Positions 1-12,544 of a stretch of 64,000 bases of DNA are shown here, in pieces. Position 1 is the first letter of the stretch. The number at the start of each line of letters is the position of its first letter. This stretch comes from Pseudisothecium myosuroides. Taxonomy: Eukaryota > Streptophyta > Bryopsida > Hypnales > Lembophyllaceae. The stretch is taken from positions 18,042,224 through 18,106,223 of the forward strand of contig OX637287.1 of assembly GCA_951799445.1 (NCBI GenBank), given 5' to 3'. A program made the position numbers and the translations under genes. The notes below the pieces were generated by a model, which ran no database searches, was not told where the DNA came from, and saw only the letters and a list, made by a program, of their open reading frames with translations.

Positions 1-3000
1 GCACAGGAGTGCAACACCCAGCACCATGGCCATCTTCTGCTGGTGCATCGGAAGCTCCGGCATCAGGTGCGGGTCCAGCACGTTGTGCAACGCCGCGCTG
101 TTGGAGACCGTGGCTCGCACCCACTGGGGAAGCGTTTGGCCGGGCTCCAGGTTGTAAGGGCTGCGTCCTGTGATCATCTGGAGTAAGATGATGCCGAAGC
201 TGTATACGTCGCCCTTCATGCTGGGAATCCCAGATGATGCCACATCTGCTCAGAAGGAAATTGGACACGAAGCGAGCATTAGGACAGTGCATCCGTTGCT
301 TGCTATCATAGCATCGTCTCCAGTTAGGAAGAGCCTTAGTTACCTTCCTTGGGGGTTCAGCAAGTTCGTTATAATGGCATATTCAAAGCGCCAAAGTTGT
401 TGCTTTTAAGTATTCGAAGTTTCAAAAACTAGCTCGCCAGGACTGGTATGAATATGAGGAATTCAGTGGGGCACGTCATTGAAGATCGGTACGCCAATTT
501 CACGGAGTATATTTCGCCATTAAAACAAAGAATGATGAGGTTTGCTTTTCATATTAATTGTTAGGAAGCTCGATCTTGAGCATCTTCCTTTCGAGATTAG
601 TAGAGGTATGCTCCTTAACTTCAACACTAAGAGTATGTCTGTCTCAAATTTGTGATTGAACCACAATAAAAAGGCTATTCATTTTTGTTGCGCGGAATAA
701 ATTAAAGAAACACTTATATGCCTATAAATGAAGTATGCAGTCAGAGCAGGCTGCGACGAGAGCTCACCAGGAGCCGTGTATCCATGAGCAGTGGCGACGG
801 ACGTGGAGGGAGACGTCACAGGAATAAACCCCTGCTCTTTCAAAACCCTCGCAACTCCGTAATCAGCAATCCGGGGCTCCATTGCCGCATCGAAGAGAAT
901 GTTACTAGGTTTCACATCCCCATGCACAATCGGGTGCCGGCTCTCCACATGCAAATACTTCAACCCTGCAGCCACTTCCAGCGCGATCTTAAACCGAACG
1001 GTCCAGTCAAAAGCTCTGTTCACTTCTGCATTCTCAGGTGGATGCAAGAAAGAATCCAAGCTGCCATTTGGCATGTACTCCAACACCAAGGCTTTCGTTT
1101 CAGAAGTGGAGCAATAGCCCAACACCTTTACCAAGCTTTTGTGCCGAATGTGGCCCAAGATTTCAAGCTCCGCGTCGAACGCCTTTGCAGACTCTTCGTT
1201 TCCAGATTCAGGGGTCGTAATTGCCAGCCTCTTCACAGCCACTGCAGTCTCATCGGGAAGCTTCCCTTTGTAAACAGTGCTAAGTTTTCCCCCACCAATG
1301 TACCCCGTTTCGTTAAACTGATCTGTCGCTGCGAGAACCTCATCTGGGGTCACCTTCAACTGGAGCTCGGCTGAGACTTGGGCGGAGTGCCGGCTGCCCT
1401 TCCCGGTCCAGCATTTGCAGGACGAAAACAAAACGATAGAGAACACCAAAACTAATATCAACCCTGCTGCACTCCCAATTGCGATGTACACGATGGTACT
1501 GGTGGCGAGCTTGCCACTGGACCTGCACTTTCTCCCCAGAAGAGACCCGCATAAAGCTGAGTTGTTGAGAAAGGATTGCGCGGTCACGTTGTCGTGGGGG
1601 GTGAAAGATGGGAGCTCCCCGGATAACAGGTTGGAGGAGACGTTCAGGAACTGGAGAGAGGCGAAGTTGACGAAGGTGGTTGCGATTTTGCCGGAGAAGC
1701 TGTTGAACGATGCGTCCACGAGCTTCAGGGAGGGCAACTGCTTGAGAGCTGGTAAAGAGCCGTTGAGATTGTTGTAGGAGATATTCAGCTCTGTGAGGCT
1801 CAGGCAGGTCTGGATGGCGGTAGGGATACTGCCTGAGAATCTGTGCATATCAAGGGATCAGTAAGTCAATGAAATCAACGAATTTCTCCTTAAATGTCCA
1901 CTGATATGTTCAGTTATTACAGTATATGTCACATGTACGACTGTTCGTTTACGCACGCATCAATAAATCAAGGAATCAATACGACGGTTACGAATCTCAC
2001 GATCTCATCTTTCTAATTGGACACTCCTGCCAATTATTACATTACAGCAACTGGATACTTCTCACTCAATCGTGCAATGGATGATACCACGACACCTTAC
2101 TCTCCGGGTTTATTTCTCACACCAGAGGTGAGATTATATGTAAATCACTAGGTCAAGTGATCGAATAATCAACTAGTCAGTCATTTATCAATTGATCAGT
2201 ATGTCCTTCTAAAGTGAATCAAGCACTCAGTCAATTTACTCAGTGAATCAATCACGATTTTGAAACCGTTTCAGCTACAACCTTACGCCATTTTTCATAC
2301 AAAGCCTTGTCCGCCATAGCGAGTACAACTAAACTGAGAATGATATATAGTTCTACACATTGAAGGTGAGAATACAAATTACGGACCTGTTGGCAGAAAG
2401 ATCGATCCGCTGGACCAATGTCAACTGCCCTAACCCCTCAGGAATGCTCCCATTCATCCGATTCCCACCAAGCAGAAACTCCGACTTCAACTGCACCCCT
2501 CCGATCGCTTCAGGAATGCTCCCCGTCAACACATTATTCCTCACATCCAAACTTTCCAATCTCGGGAAAGTCGGCACTTGGCTGACGAAGTTCCCCTCCA
2601 GAAGATTATTTTGCAACCAAAGCAAAGACAGATTCCCCAAGTTCTGAAACGGAATCACCCCACTCAGACTATTGTCACTCAAATCAATCTCAGTGAGTCC
2701 CGAGATTCCGTTCAGCTCCTGCGGTGTAGTCCCAGTAAGATTACTCCCCGCCATTTGCAAGCTGCGTAACCTAATTAAGTTCCCAATCCCAGCAGGTATT
2801 GCACCACCTAGTGACGGATTCCGTGAAAAATTTAACGTTACCAAGTTCGTGCAATTGCCGACTGTTGCGGGTACACCTCCCTGGAAATTGTTATTCCCCA
2901 CATCCAACACAGTCAAATTCCTTAACCCGCCAAGGTTAGGAATTGTCCCATTCAGATTGTTGTCACTGAGGTCCAGCACTTCCAATGCAACGCTCAAACC

Positions 3001-4101
3001 TGCAGGAACTGGGCCTGAGAAGCTGTTTCCCGAGACGTTTAGGGTTCGTAAACTCGTGAGATTGTTAATCACAATGGGTCCCGTGAGTTTGTTGGATGAG
3101 AGAACAAGGGAAGTGAGGTTGGGGAAGGAGGTTAGTGAAGAAGGGAAGGAGCCATTGAGATTGTTGTTTCCAAGGTCTAGAATTTGTAAGGAGGGGGTGA
3201 GGAAGGAGGGGATGGGGCCGGAGAAGAAGTTCGTGGAGAGGTTGAGAGTGGTGAGTTGAGAGAGACGGCCTATGTCTGGGGGCAGTATGCCTGTGAGGTT
3301 TTGGTTGTAGAGGTTTATGGATATGACTCTTCGCTTAGTGCAGGTGATGCCGACCCAGCCTGGTCGGCAAGGGTTTATCAATTGGCGCCGCCCGATCGGT
3401 TTCCAGTAGCGGGTGACGTTGAACGGGTCGGAGGTGAGGGCAGCCTTCAAGAGGAGCAGGACGTCTGCGTCTTCTGATAAGCTTGTTGTTGCGTTCAGCG
3501 TCTGCAGATCGAAAGCATTGCAATGGTTTAATGGTAGGTCTTTGTCTGAAAACAAACAATTATGTCTCTAAGGGAAGCAAAGAATCATTCAACCCTAAGA
3601 AACGGATCGGAGGAGAGATCACTCAGCAAAGTAGAGTTCTCCTTTGATTCGTAGTAGTAAGAATCCATAGATTTCCTCTGCTAGACTCACCTCTCCATTT
3701 TACAGACAAGGGTCCGCAACCCCCTTTGCCCTACTTGAAGGATAATTAACTCTCAACAGTCTCAAGAACTCCACGCACTACCAAGTGTAAAAACTTCATG
3801 TTACAAATTAGGGTTTCAGCTAGCAAAGATGTGACTTTTTCTACACAACGGAACAAGAGGCAAGCGACTACCAATTTGCTAATAGTGTTTTCGTAAGGAG
3901 ATCGAAGAAATGCAAGCAGGTACCCACCGTAGCGTTAATTGTTGCAAGCTCCCTGCGGAGGCTAGCCACGCCCATCTGCACCTCCAACGTCTTCGCATTC
4001 TCAAACATGGAGCTTCCATCTGACATGCGTGCCTCTCCACAGGAAGCGACTACCAGGGTGAAGCTCACTACGAGCAGGAGGTTCAAAAATAATGTTGCCA
4101 T
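1..4101 (-). CDS. LRR receptor-like kinase, four exons, 3' end beyond the window
   Basis: This is a plasma-membrane receptor kinase. Exons on the minus strand, inferred from frame and splice signals, are 4101-3924, 3545-2387, 1840-768 and 245-1; phases 1, 2 and 1 are consistent, giving about 885 codons before the edge. The start at 4101 precedes a signal peptide (MATLFLNLLLVVSFTLVVAS); in-frame ATGs at 4140 and 4179 would only lengthen the N-terminus. Exon 2 carries an N-cap ending in a CRPGWVGITC-type motif, followed by many plant LRRs (LxxLxLxxNxLxGxIP). The exon 2-3 junction rejoins an LRR as LSANR-FSGSIP. A transmembrane helix is at about residues 560-586, then the kinase: glycine loop GGGKLSTVYKG (about 628), lysine in AVAVK (about 649), HGDVKPSN (D about 754), DYG (about 772), APD across the exon 3-4 junction, then GDVYSFG. 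HGD instead of HRD makes it a non-RD kinase, and DYG replaces DFG; both occur in plant LRR-RLKs. Ligand and exact subfamily cannot be read from the sequence. Confidence 0.92.
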
Positions 4102-4268
4102 CGGAGATCGCTCCAAAGTGAAGCTACCAGGTGGCGCCATGCTGGTGCGATTTCCACTTCGGAACCCAACATTCACCAAATTAAAAGCTCCTAATTCGGC
4201 TTCTCACAATGGAATCTTACGAAGAATCTATATATTAACTCTGATGATTAACTCTTCTCCAGAATTTC

Positions 4269-4452
4269 AAGCATCAAGCTACCGACTTGGTGGTGCAAAA
4301 AATCTGTCTCTTTTGAAGAAAACCCAAGCATCAAGCTACCGACTCGCATAGTGGTGCAAAAAAATCTGGCACTTTTGCAGACAACCCCCAAGCATCAAGC
4401 TACCGACTTGTTGGTGGAAGTAATCTGTCACTTTCGCAGAAACCCCCAAAAC
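4269..4452. repeat. Three-copy tandem repeat upstream of the receptor kinase
   Basis: A unit starting AAGCATCAAGCTACCGACT begins at 4269, 4326 and 4390, giving spacings of 57 and 64 bp. Each copy continues with a GTGGTGCAAAAAATCTG-like stretch and a CTTTTGCAGAAACCC-like tail. It lies 170-350 bp upstream of the kinase start, so it sits in the promoter or 5' leader. Confidence 0.85.
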
Positions 4453-5830
4453 TCCCCGAACTTCGAGCAATTGCTTCAATGTGTACAAAAGCACCAACCT
4501 TTGCCTTCACCTTCGATCAAAATTGCTCCTCCGCCTCCATGCTGTCAACAAATTAAAATGCACTCGCTGATCGGCTTCTCCTCATATTCACACTATCAAT
4601 CGATCAAACGTCGAAAGGGTCATTAAGCTAGCCATGGATGTACACGCGTATCCTCCCCCTCGATCAGCAGCGCGTGAAATTCTCACACCATCCAAAAGAT
4701 CGATCGGAAGTCACATATCTCCCCAAGCAGTCGATCGATCGGCAACAGAACGGTAGCTCGCTCAAAACCAATTCGAAAATGCGCATGCCGTGAAACGAGA
4801 GCTAGTCACCAGAGAACGCGTCGCTACTACTCTCAAATTTTCCCCAAAACACAAACACATTGATCAACACGCTTTCTCCAGTACACACAACCCTCAGACC
4901 CCAAATTCAAAACACCTTTGAAACACCTTTGACTAGCGACCCACATGCACAACAGAAAGTGTAATGTATCTCCCAGACCTCTAAATGTTAATTGTTCCGA
5001 GCACTTTGGGTTAGCTAGAAAAGTCGCGAGAATTCTCTTTAGAAGCTCACACTAACAACGAATTCCAATCGGCACCGAAAGCCTTAGCGCAATAACTACA
5101 GCGGAAACTCGGTGCCCACGCGCCGCAAAAGGCTGGAGCCTGGACGACCCGGACCACTGCATGCGGTCAACAAGGAAGGTGTGTTCGTCCAGTCCCCAAT
5201 CATACTTACTACCAACTGCAGAAACGGGTGAAAGCGCAGCTCACTACTCGCTCGGTCCACGGCCCTTCTGATCATGGCAGGAGACTGTTGAGCCTGTTGT
5301 GCGCGCAGACTGTTGTGGCTCCTCATCATCATCAGGCATCAGTCCTGATCGAGTGCAGTTCGTCGGTGTATGTTGCTGTGGAATTGAATTCTCGGTGACA
5401 GGACTGAGCTTAGCTTAGCTTAGCTGGGAGTCCGCTGCAGCCATGGCGACGATCGAGCTGCGAGTCTTCGTCCACACGACGAGAAGGACGGCAACGGGGA
5501 GCCTGCATCAGTAGGTCTTACTTAGGTGACCATGGACGTGCAGCTTGACTTTCGGGGGCCAGTGTGAGGCAGTTGGTCGCCGTTGGATGCAGCGAGGGCG
5601 TCATCTTTGCCGTCGGTCGTTACCGGGCGGGTGGGGTTGGCCGGTTTGGTGGGTAGGCCCGTTCGGTGGGTTGGCCGGGTGGGTGGCTCTGTTCACACTG
5701 GGAGTGGGTTTGCTGTTTTTTCGTGGTCAGCATTTTCCTGGTCACCCTTTCCGAGTTCCGACAGGGTTGAGCCTGTCAGACTGCGTCCCTCCAGAATTTG
5801 GACCAGTGCTGTGAAGGCATGTGGCAGACA
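4453..5830. other. Non-coding stretch with a GC-rich island
   Basis: Positions 4453-5095 show nothing recognisable apart from many GATC-rich words. From about 5100 to 5830 the base composition becomes clearly GC-rich, unlike the AT-rich flanks, with a GAGCT/TAGCT microsatellite at 5406-5425. A plus-strand ATG at 5443 opens only 23 codons, and longer open frames (5545-5814; minus 5332-5096) are low-complexity or unrecognised. A good splice-donor-like GTAAGTATG occurs on the minus strand near 5213, so this could hold a 5' UTR exon of the receptor kinase or the start of a divergent gene. No product can be supported. Confidence 0.35.
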
Positions 5831-6119
5831 CTGTTTAAATAGAAGACAGCGTTGGTCTTGGGGTTGGGGTGCATGATTAAGTGGGGCCCACCCCTACTGA
5901 AGTCATGCACATGGGCCAAGCTTCCCGTATTGGTGACGCTCCTGCCCCTTTGGAAGATTGGTTTGATGAGGGTTGCAGTTGCAGGGAATTTTCAGGAAAT
6001 GATGCTTTTAGGGTTGGAGGTTGAAATATTGGGACATTTGACCTGTTCTTTGGGGGAGGGGCCCACATTGAGAATATTGAAATATTGGCTGTTAGAACAC
6101 GAGATAGCAAGACGTTAAA

Positions 6120-6416
6120 CCTTGCGGGTCGCACGAAGAGGGACCCGCAAGGTAAAAGCGCAGAAATTGGGGGGATGAAAGTAAAATCTTGCTCCTATTT
6201 TGATCCGTGTCTAGGGTTAGATGGAGACCTCCCCTAGCTAATTTGGGGCCTCTGATTGCAAATATGAATTCAGAATTTCATGCCGCAAGGTAAAAGCGCA
6301 GAAATTGGGGGGATGAAAGTAAAATCTTGCTCCTATTTTGATCCGTGTCTAGGGTTAGATGGAGACCTCCCCTAGCTAATTTGGGGCCTCTGATTGCAAA
6401 TATGAATTCAGAATTT
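6120..6416. repeat. 138-bp tandem duplication preceded by a hairpin
   Basis: The stretch beginning CCGCAAGGTAAAAGCGCAG at 6145 is repeated without visible change from 6283, running to 6278 and 6416 (offset 138 bp). An 11-bp inverted repeat, CCTTGCGGGTC at 6120-6130 and GACCCGCAAGG at 6142-6152, lies at the left end and shares sequence with the repeat start. The near-identity means the duplication is recent. The unit contains the dispersed repeat also found at 12545, 17810 and 20515. Confidence 0.9.
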
Positions 6417-6439
6417 TAAAACAAAATAACATATAAAAA

Positions 6440-7596
6440 TAAAAAATTCTTGCGTTTTCACCCAAAGGGTTTAATGTCCTGCCATGAGATATCGATATTT
6501 TTTTTTAAAACCAAAATGGAACTACAAGATCGGAGGTATTGTACCTTACCTGAAGGTTTGATTGGGCACTGAAGTGCCAAAATTGAATTTCCACATCAAA
6601 TTCTAGGAGGGCCACCTCACCTCACCATGTTTACAAAATGACATGTGGCAATTTTTTTTTAAAGACATGACTTAATTTTATGTCAAATCTGACCTTCATG
6701 TAGGATAATGTGAAAGCAAAGCCTTAATATGAGAAATATCATGCCGATCCACTCCCATCAGAACAAAACCCTCCATCTTGCCAACTCTATATTTTTAACT
6801 TGGCATATTATTTTTCATAACGACCCTTTGCTTTTGCAGAACTATATAAAATTTCAATGTTGGATGGTGGGATCTTGGTCCACCATGTTCAATCACATGG
6901 TGAAGGAGGTCATCATCATGGAAAAGCAGCCACACCTTATGAAAAAGAACAGGTTTCTTATCATCCTATGAGAGATTCTTATTTTGTTCTAAAAATAAAA
7001 TTTGTTGAGGTCAAAGACAAATGCACATATAATACTCAATGATCTAAAGTGTTTGAATAAGTCGTTGGCACTTGACAAGGGACTATGATGACAAGATTTT
7101 TAATTCGCGCTAATTTACATATATGGAGTAGAATTAGAGCGTGTCATCTTGCCCAAAGCATGCGCTTTATACACTTGTAGCGTGAAATTGAAGCACAATA
7201 TTTGAAGGGTACTAACAAGATTCTTCTAGCAAGCAATCTAAAACATGGGGGACCCTTTCTTTTTTAGAAAATTGTGAAAATTGAGTTCAAAAATAAATTC
7301 AATGTAGTATTTTCATGAAGATAGTTTAATTGCCCACTAAACAAGATTCTTCATCACTTTCACATTAATAATCCAAATGGAATGACTCAAATCTTTCTAT
7401 ATAAATGAAAAATGACTAAAGGGGTCAATCAACATTATTTGTTCTTATTTTCTGCATTTATTTGAATATTGCCCAATTGAAGGAGATGATTGTCCAATTG
7501 AAGGAGATGATGCTCTGGGAGGTGGAACAAAGGGCCACATATAGTCTTGCCTACAAAACGACGACCTCACACTCAACAATGAATTGACCAGTAGTG
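6440..7596. other. AT-rich intergenic DNA, no gene seen
   Basis: Short open frames at 6729-6971 and 6857-7042 are AT-rich, match no family I recognise and are taken as chance. A short tandem repeat, CCCAATTGAAGGAGATGAT-like, occurs near 7470-7512. Confidence 0.4.
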
Positions 7597-7798
7597 CTCT
7601 TTGAAAATACCCAAAATCTTCTACTTTTCAGTATTCCCAAAATACACTTTGAAAAGGGCTCCAAAACTTGAAGTTTTTAGAATATTAGGAGTGCACCAAA
7701 TTCTATTTATAGCGCAAAGTTGGTTTTTAAAAATGTTATTTTTAGCCTTAATCCAAAACATTTTGACCAAAACGAAGATTATTTTGGGACGGAGGTAG
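7597..7798. mobile_element. Right part of a Stowaway-like (mariner) MITE
   Basis: The stretch ends GATTATTTTGGGACGGAGGTAG and is followed by TA at 7799-7800, the typical terminus and target dinucleotide of Stowaway-type elements. It resembles about 200 bp at the right end of the copy at 27483-28095. I could not place the left end. Confidence 0.6.
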
Positions 7799-7800
7799 TA

Positions 7801-9364
7801 CTATATTAATGAAATAAAATTCATGTTTTAAGAAAATTTTCAAAAAATCGTGTCAAAAATTGAGATCATTTGTATAGAGGCCCTCACAAGTTTTCATATA
7901 ATTAAAGAATTGTCATAACCAATTAAAAACTTAGATTTTTTTTTCCAATGTGTTAAAAAATTTAATTCAACTTTATTGGTGGAAAAAACTTTTTACACAA
8001 CAACACAATTTTCAAGATTTTTTAGTTAAGAAAACCATGAGAATTCTTTTGGAAATTATATGGTTAAAGTTTTATTATTTCTAAAAATTTATCAAATGAA
8101 TTAATATTGATTGAAATATGATCTCAAATATTTAGATTTTTTATAATTCACTAAAAAATTCACTAAAAAAATTAGAAAAAATCATATATAGACATCTCAT
8201 TCAATTTTCAAATTTTTGGAGATTTTTTGAATATATTATCATAAATGTAAATAGTTGGGTTCACACTTTAGTCAAATATGTTTCACTTGACAAAACACTA
8301 AAATTACTGAATTTTTTACCTCCAAATTCCAAAAAGAATTCTTATTCTACCTACTAAAGATTCTTGAAAAAACTTGTACTTGTATTAAAAGTTTTATCCA
8401 CCAATAAATTTGAGTTAAATCTAAAATATGTCTTAATTTATTTTTAAAAATTGAAAAATTATTTTATATAAGTGTGCTACTTATATCTCAACATATCCAA
8501 AATTTGTCAAAAAAAAACTAATTTCTCAATAAGTTATGGCAATTTTGTGAGTATACAAGAATATTAAGAGGCAATGTACTATCTACTGTGATTACAGGAT
8601 CGCGTGGTTTGGCCTCCTCCTCCCCTCCAAGAAAATCCCGTACCGTTGATCAGTGGGAAACAAAACAAATAAGCACCTTTCCTACCGTCGATCAAACATA
8701 AATTGAAAACAAGTTCTCCAAAACCCCAGGCTGGCTCCCTCCCTGATCAGGCCATTAGGGTTTTGAGGGGGAATCCCCTAGCCTCCCCATAAGTGTTTTG
8801 ATGGATATTGAATACAAATACTGAATATGGTATTGGATACTGAGTACGCACATACAGAGTATGGATATTGGTTACAAATACAGATGGTATACATACGGGA
8901 ATCACATAATCCCATATCATTTGCAAGGGGGGCTGTCTGAAAAAAATACAAGTAATTGAAGGGGGTGGGAGTGCGTGTAGAAATTTTAATGTAAAAATTA
9001 ATCTGAAGGATTAATCAAATTGAAAGTGAGTGAAAATCCTCACTATACACTCAAAAGATAGAACATAACATATACACTTACTATACATTCCTAAACTTTC
9101 ATTTGTCCCTTGAGGGAACAATAGTCCTTTAGAAGTTCAATCCATAATGGATTTAAGGTACTCAATTTAAGGTATCCATACTAAATATCAAAATTTGTAT
9201 TCTCGTTCTCATTTTTTTGAGATTAGAAAATTAAAAAAACTTTTAGAAAATCTAATCTTATAAAGGTCAAAGTATAAGTATGTGTTTTTCTACTTTTATG
9301 CCCAAACTTGGGCAAAGGAACTAAAGCATGGTTTTGCCTTGATGATGTGGATACTTCTTACAAT
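7801..9364. other. AT-rich intergenic DNA, no gene seen
   Basis: The stretch is dominated by A/T runs. A slightly GC-richer patch at 8590-8790 and a degenerate GAATATGGTATTGGATAC-like mini-repeat at about 8810-8900 are visible. Neither encodes anything I can support. Confidence 0.4.
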
Positions 9365-9368
9365 TTAA

Positions 9369-10943
9369 CCCCTAAAGGACCAAGGCCTTTTTTCTGCCCC
9401 AAACCCCTCAAAACTACTATTTCTATAGCAAAGAGTAAAAAAAATTGAAAAATATTTTTTTCACACATCTAACTGTAGGATCTTACACCTAAATAGTATA
9501 AGAATGTGTGGAATTTTTTTTAGAATTTTTGACCGCACAGATTGCAAGATATTTGCATTTAAAGTGAAAAAAACAAGTATTTCAGCACATTGCGGGACTA
9601 GATTTTTTGACTTTAAACATTTTTAACTTAAAAATTTTGTACTATAGAGTTTTGAGCTTTAACCCCTAAATGCCCAAGGCCTTTTTTGAACTTCTAGGAA
9701 GTTGCTCTAAATTGAACAAAAAGCCAACATTTTGATAGGTTGTATCAATTTTTTATGAATTGTAACCATACAAATTCAAACTAGACATGTTAGAGATCAT
9801 ATAGGAAAAGAAAACACAACAATATCACTTACAAATTGAAAGATTATAATGTTTGAACATGAGGGTGTTAAAACTGCGAAAGTAAATTGAAGTCTTTAAA
9901 TCCTCTTTTCACATGCCAAATCAAAAATTTGGTCAACAAAAAAGTATGAGGTTAAAGGACCTAACATGCATAACCTCAATCAATTTATGGCTTCTCCAAA
10001 TCTAATGTACAATTTTTTTAAATGAATTTCTAATGTGATTTTTCCTCCAAGATCTAGTGTATTTGAGGCTCATTTCCAAGAGTCCTCAACACTATGGAAA
10101 GTCAAGATTGCAATGGGTACCCTTGCACAAAATCTTGAAAAGAAAAATCATAATCCATCATTTTCAAAATTGGACTTTTGATGCTAAAACTAGATTTCAA
10201 AAAGATTTTTTCAAAAATATAAATTACTAAAAATAGCAATTTGGTTAGGTTTTATATAACTTCAAAGTTTTGTCAACACCAAAATTTGGTGCCTTGGGCA
10301 TTTAGGGGTTAAGTCTTCATAGTGGAGAATTGAGTTGAGAGTCTAGGAAAAAAAAATTCAAAATAACTTAATTATCATTCTTAAAAAAATTGTTAAGTAG
10401 AAGTAGGTACAAGATAGAAGAAAAATCTAAAATATTCATATATTTTAGATGGAATTAAAATGCAATAATTCCAATGGTGAGATTATTCTAGCAAGTAAAT
10501 TAAACCATGCCAAAAAAAATTGAAAAATTTGAAAAATTGCATTCAGAAATGAATCCAACAAGTTATTTTTTTCAAGAAGTTGCTTTAATTGCCCGAGAAA
10601 ACAAGAATGTCCATAACTTTCTCATAGCAAATCCAAATGAAATGAATCAAAGCTTTCCAGATAGACAAAAATATAATCTATGAGAAAAAAATATTAAAAT
10701 AAAAATTCAAATTTTTGCAAATTTTTTTGCGCTGCCCGGGCTACCCCCTGTCCCTTGTTTTGAGCTTATTTGGTCATAGCTATTGTTCCCGGGCACCGAT
10801 TGTGAAAAAAATTATATTCCCACAAAGCTTATCAGTTTTACTATCTTCAAAAAATGTTTCAAAAAATCCCGAAAAAATTTCAGCCCGTAGGTACCTGCCC
10901 AAAAATGCATTTGTCTCCCAAAGGGACAACGGTCCTTTAGGAA
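9369..10943. mobile_element. TTAA-flanked non-autonomous transposon, copy G, carrying a nested copy
   Basis: The left end is TTAA (9365-9368) followed by CCCCTAAAGGACC. The right end is GGTCCTTTAGGAA followed by TTAA (10944-10947). Flanks of the internal insertion line up with the intact copy at 34510-35445, for example the motif AGTGGAGAATTGAGTTGAG. No transposase is encoded. The 9663-10308 segment is a separate element inserted within it. Confidence 0.8.
9663..10308. mobile_element. TTAA-flanked element nested in copy G
   Basis: It has perfect 18-bp terminal inverted repeats, CCCCTAAATGCCCAAGGC at the left and its reverse complement ending at 10308. TTAA flanks both sides (9659-9662 and 10309-10312). 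It is 646 bp with a different interior, a sub-family of the TTAA group. It sits exactly in a TTAA of the host element. Confidence 0.85.
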
Positions 10944-10947
10944 TTAA

Positions 10948-11766
10948 GGTTCTACCTGAAACTAAAGTCCCAACATCTTCTTTTTAAAGAAAAATACTAG
11001 TTATGTGGCACAAAAGTTCAATAATTAAATGTGTTTCCACAAGGATGGATATGTTGTTCCACTTTGCATCAATCTTACACATACATTGCCTTCACATTTC
11101 AAGTTTTTAATTTGTGATCCTAAAACTAGTCAATAACAAGATCCTATTGTTGCAAATTTTAGAGATATCTATTTTATAGATAATAGATGATTGACAACTC
11201 TTTTTACAAATTTATTTATTTTTTGGCAATTTTGAAAGCATTTTCCATTTTGGGTACAAGAAATTTTTGGAGACAACAAGCCATACACATTTACATTAAT
11301 ACATACTAATATTTTCTTTAGGCAAAATGAAAAATAGACAATATAAACTTTATGTACATAATATTGTGGAAAAAATGCACTTGGGAATCTTAAGTGTTAA
11401 CCCTTGAGTGTCATTGAATGCTACAAATGCTCTCTCTCTATATGTATGTAATATAATTTAAAATTTCAATTAAAAAAAATGTTTTTAAAAAAATTCTATG
11501 CTTCTAAATTGACTTGAAAAATATCTTTAATTTTATTCTTTCAATGTTGATAGAATAGATCATTTATAAATTTCACGTTTAAGTCTCTTATTTTAGTTCA
11601 AACTTCAAAAATATTGAAGACGTTATTTAATATAGCACATCTAAATTTTGTCCAAAACCAGTAAATATGCATTGAAAATTTAATCCTTGAATGTTGGATT
11701 AATTACCATGGAAATCATCCTTTTTGTACCATGTGAATCATTTGCTTAAGAAAACCCAAGTTTAGT
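10948..11766. other. AT-rich intergenic DNA, no gene seen
   Basis: No coding potential seen. Near 11727 the phrase GTACCATGTGAATCATTTGC is shared with 25162, so this is a fragment of a dispersed repeat. Confidence 0.4.
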
Positions 11767-12085
11767 TTCTACTTCAATTTTAAAAATTTGTAAATTTGTA
11801 AATTTCAATATTTTATGGCAACATGAACTTTGGGCCTATAATTATGGTTTGTTGATTTTTCAATTTTAGAGTGACATGATAACTTTGATGTTTATACCAT
11901 GATGTTATACACCATAATATATACCTATGGTGAAATTTTCAGATTTTTTTAGTATTTTTTGCCTTTGATATGATTTTCTTTTCCCCCAATTAAGAAATTC
12001 TCAATATTTTCAAATTTTCCCCCAAATTTTTTTGAAAATTTCTAACTTGTATTAGACATATGACTTCATCTCTTAAAACATAAAT
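11767..12085 (-). repeat. Dispersed repeat, inverted relative to copies near 60.3 and 61.2 kb
   Basis: Reverse-complemented, this stretch resembles 60290-60600 and 61215-61530. Shared landmarks include a block around ATAGGCCCAAAGTTCA followed by TAAAATATTGAAATT, and at the other end a TCAGAGATGAAATCACATGTC-like block. No open frame is conserved among copies. It is probably a degenerate transposon. Confidence 0.65.
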
Positions 12086-12544
12086 ATAAAGTTTTCAATC
12101 ATATCTAGTTGCAAAATGGTAGCAAACAGAGTGATGGACAAAAAAGTCATGGGCATGGGCATGTCTTTCACGGGCTAATATGATATTGTTATCTTTCATC
12201 TGAATTGATAAATACATTGCTTTCATCATTTGTAACTAGTGTACCCTATACCACTGCCACAACCATTGGAATGTCACAAAAGTAAAAGTAATTTTTCTAA
12301 TTTTCTAATTTCTAACAACTTCAAACTTCAATATCTTTTTTGTCACAAATCAAAATGCCATGAAACAAAGTTTCCACCCCCCTCCTCAGAGAGCTTTCCA
12401 ACAATACCATGAACATGACCAAGGAACACATGGTTCTCAAAATCTCATTGTAACAAGACAAAACAAAACAAAACAACCTCATTTAAGGCATTTAAGATAT
12501 AAATTGTGTGAATCTGATCCAAATGTAATCTTTTTAAAAATACA

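Noticed and set aside
718..1777. Plus-strand frames within the receptor kinase
   Set aside because: They are antisense shadows of the kinase exon, which has clear motifs on the minus strand.
5545..5876. Overlapping Gly/Val/Trp-rich plus-strand frames
   Set aside because: They reflect the GT-rich island at 5600-5750; no recognisable product and no clear initiation context.
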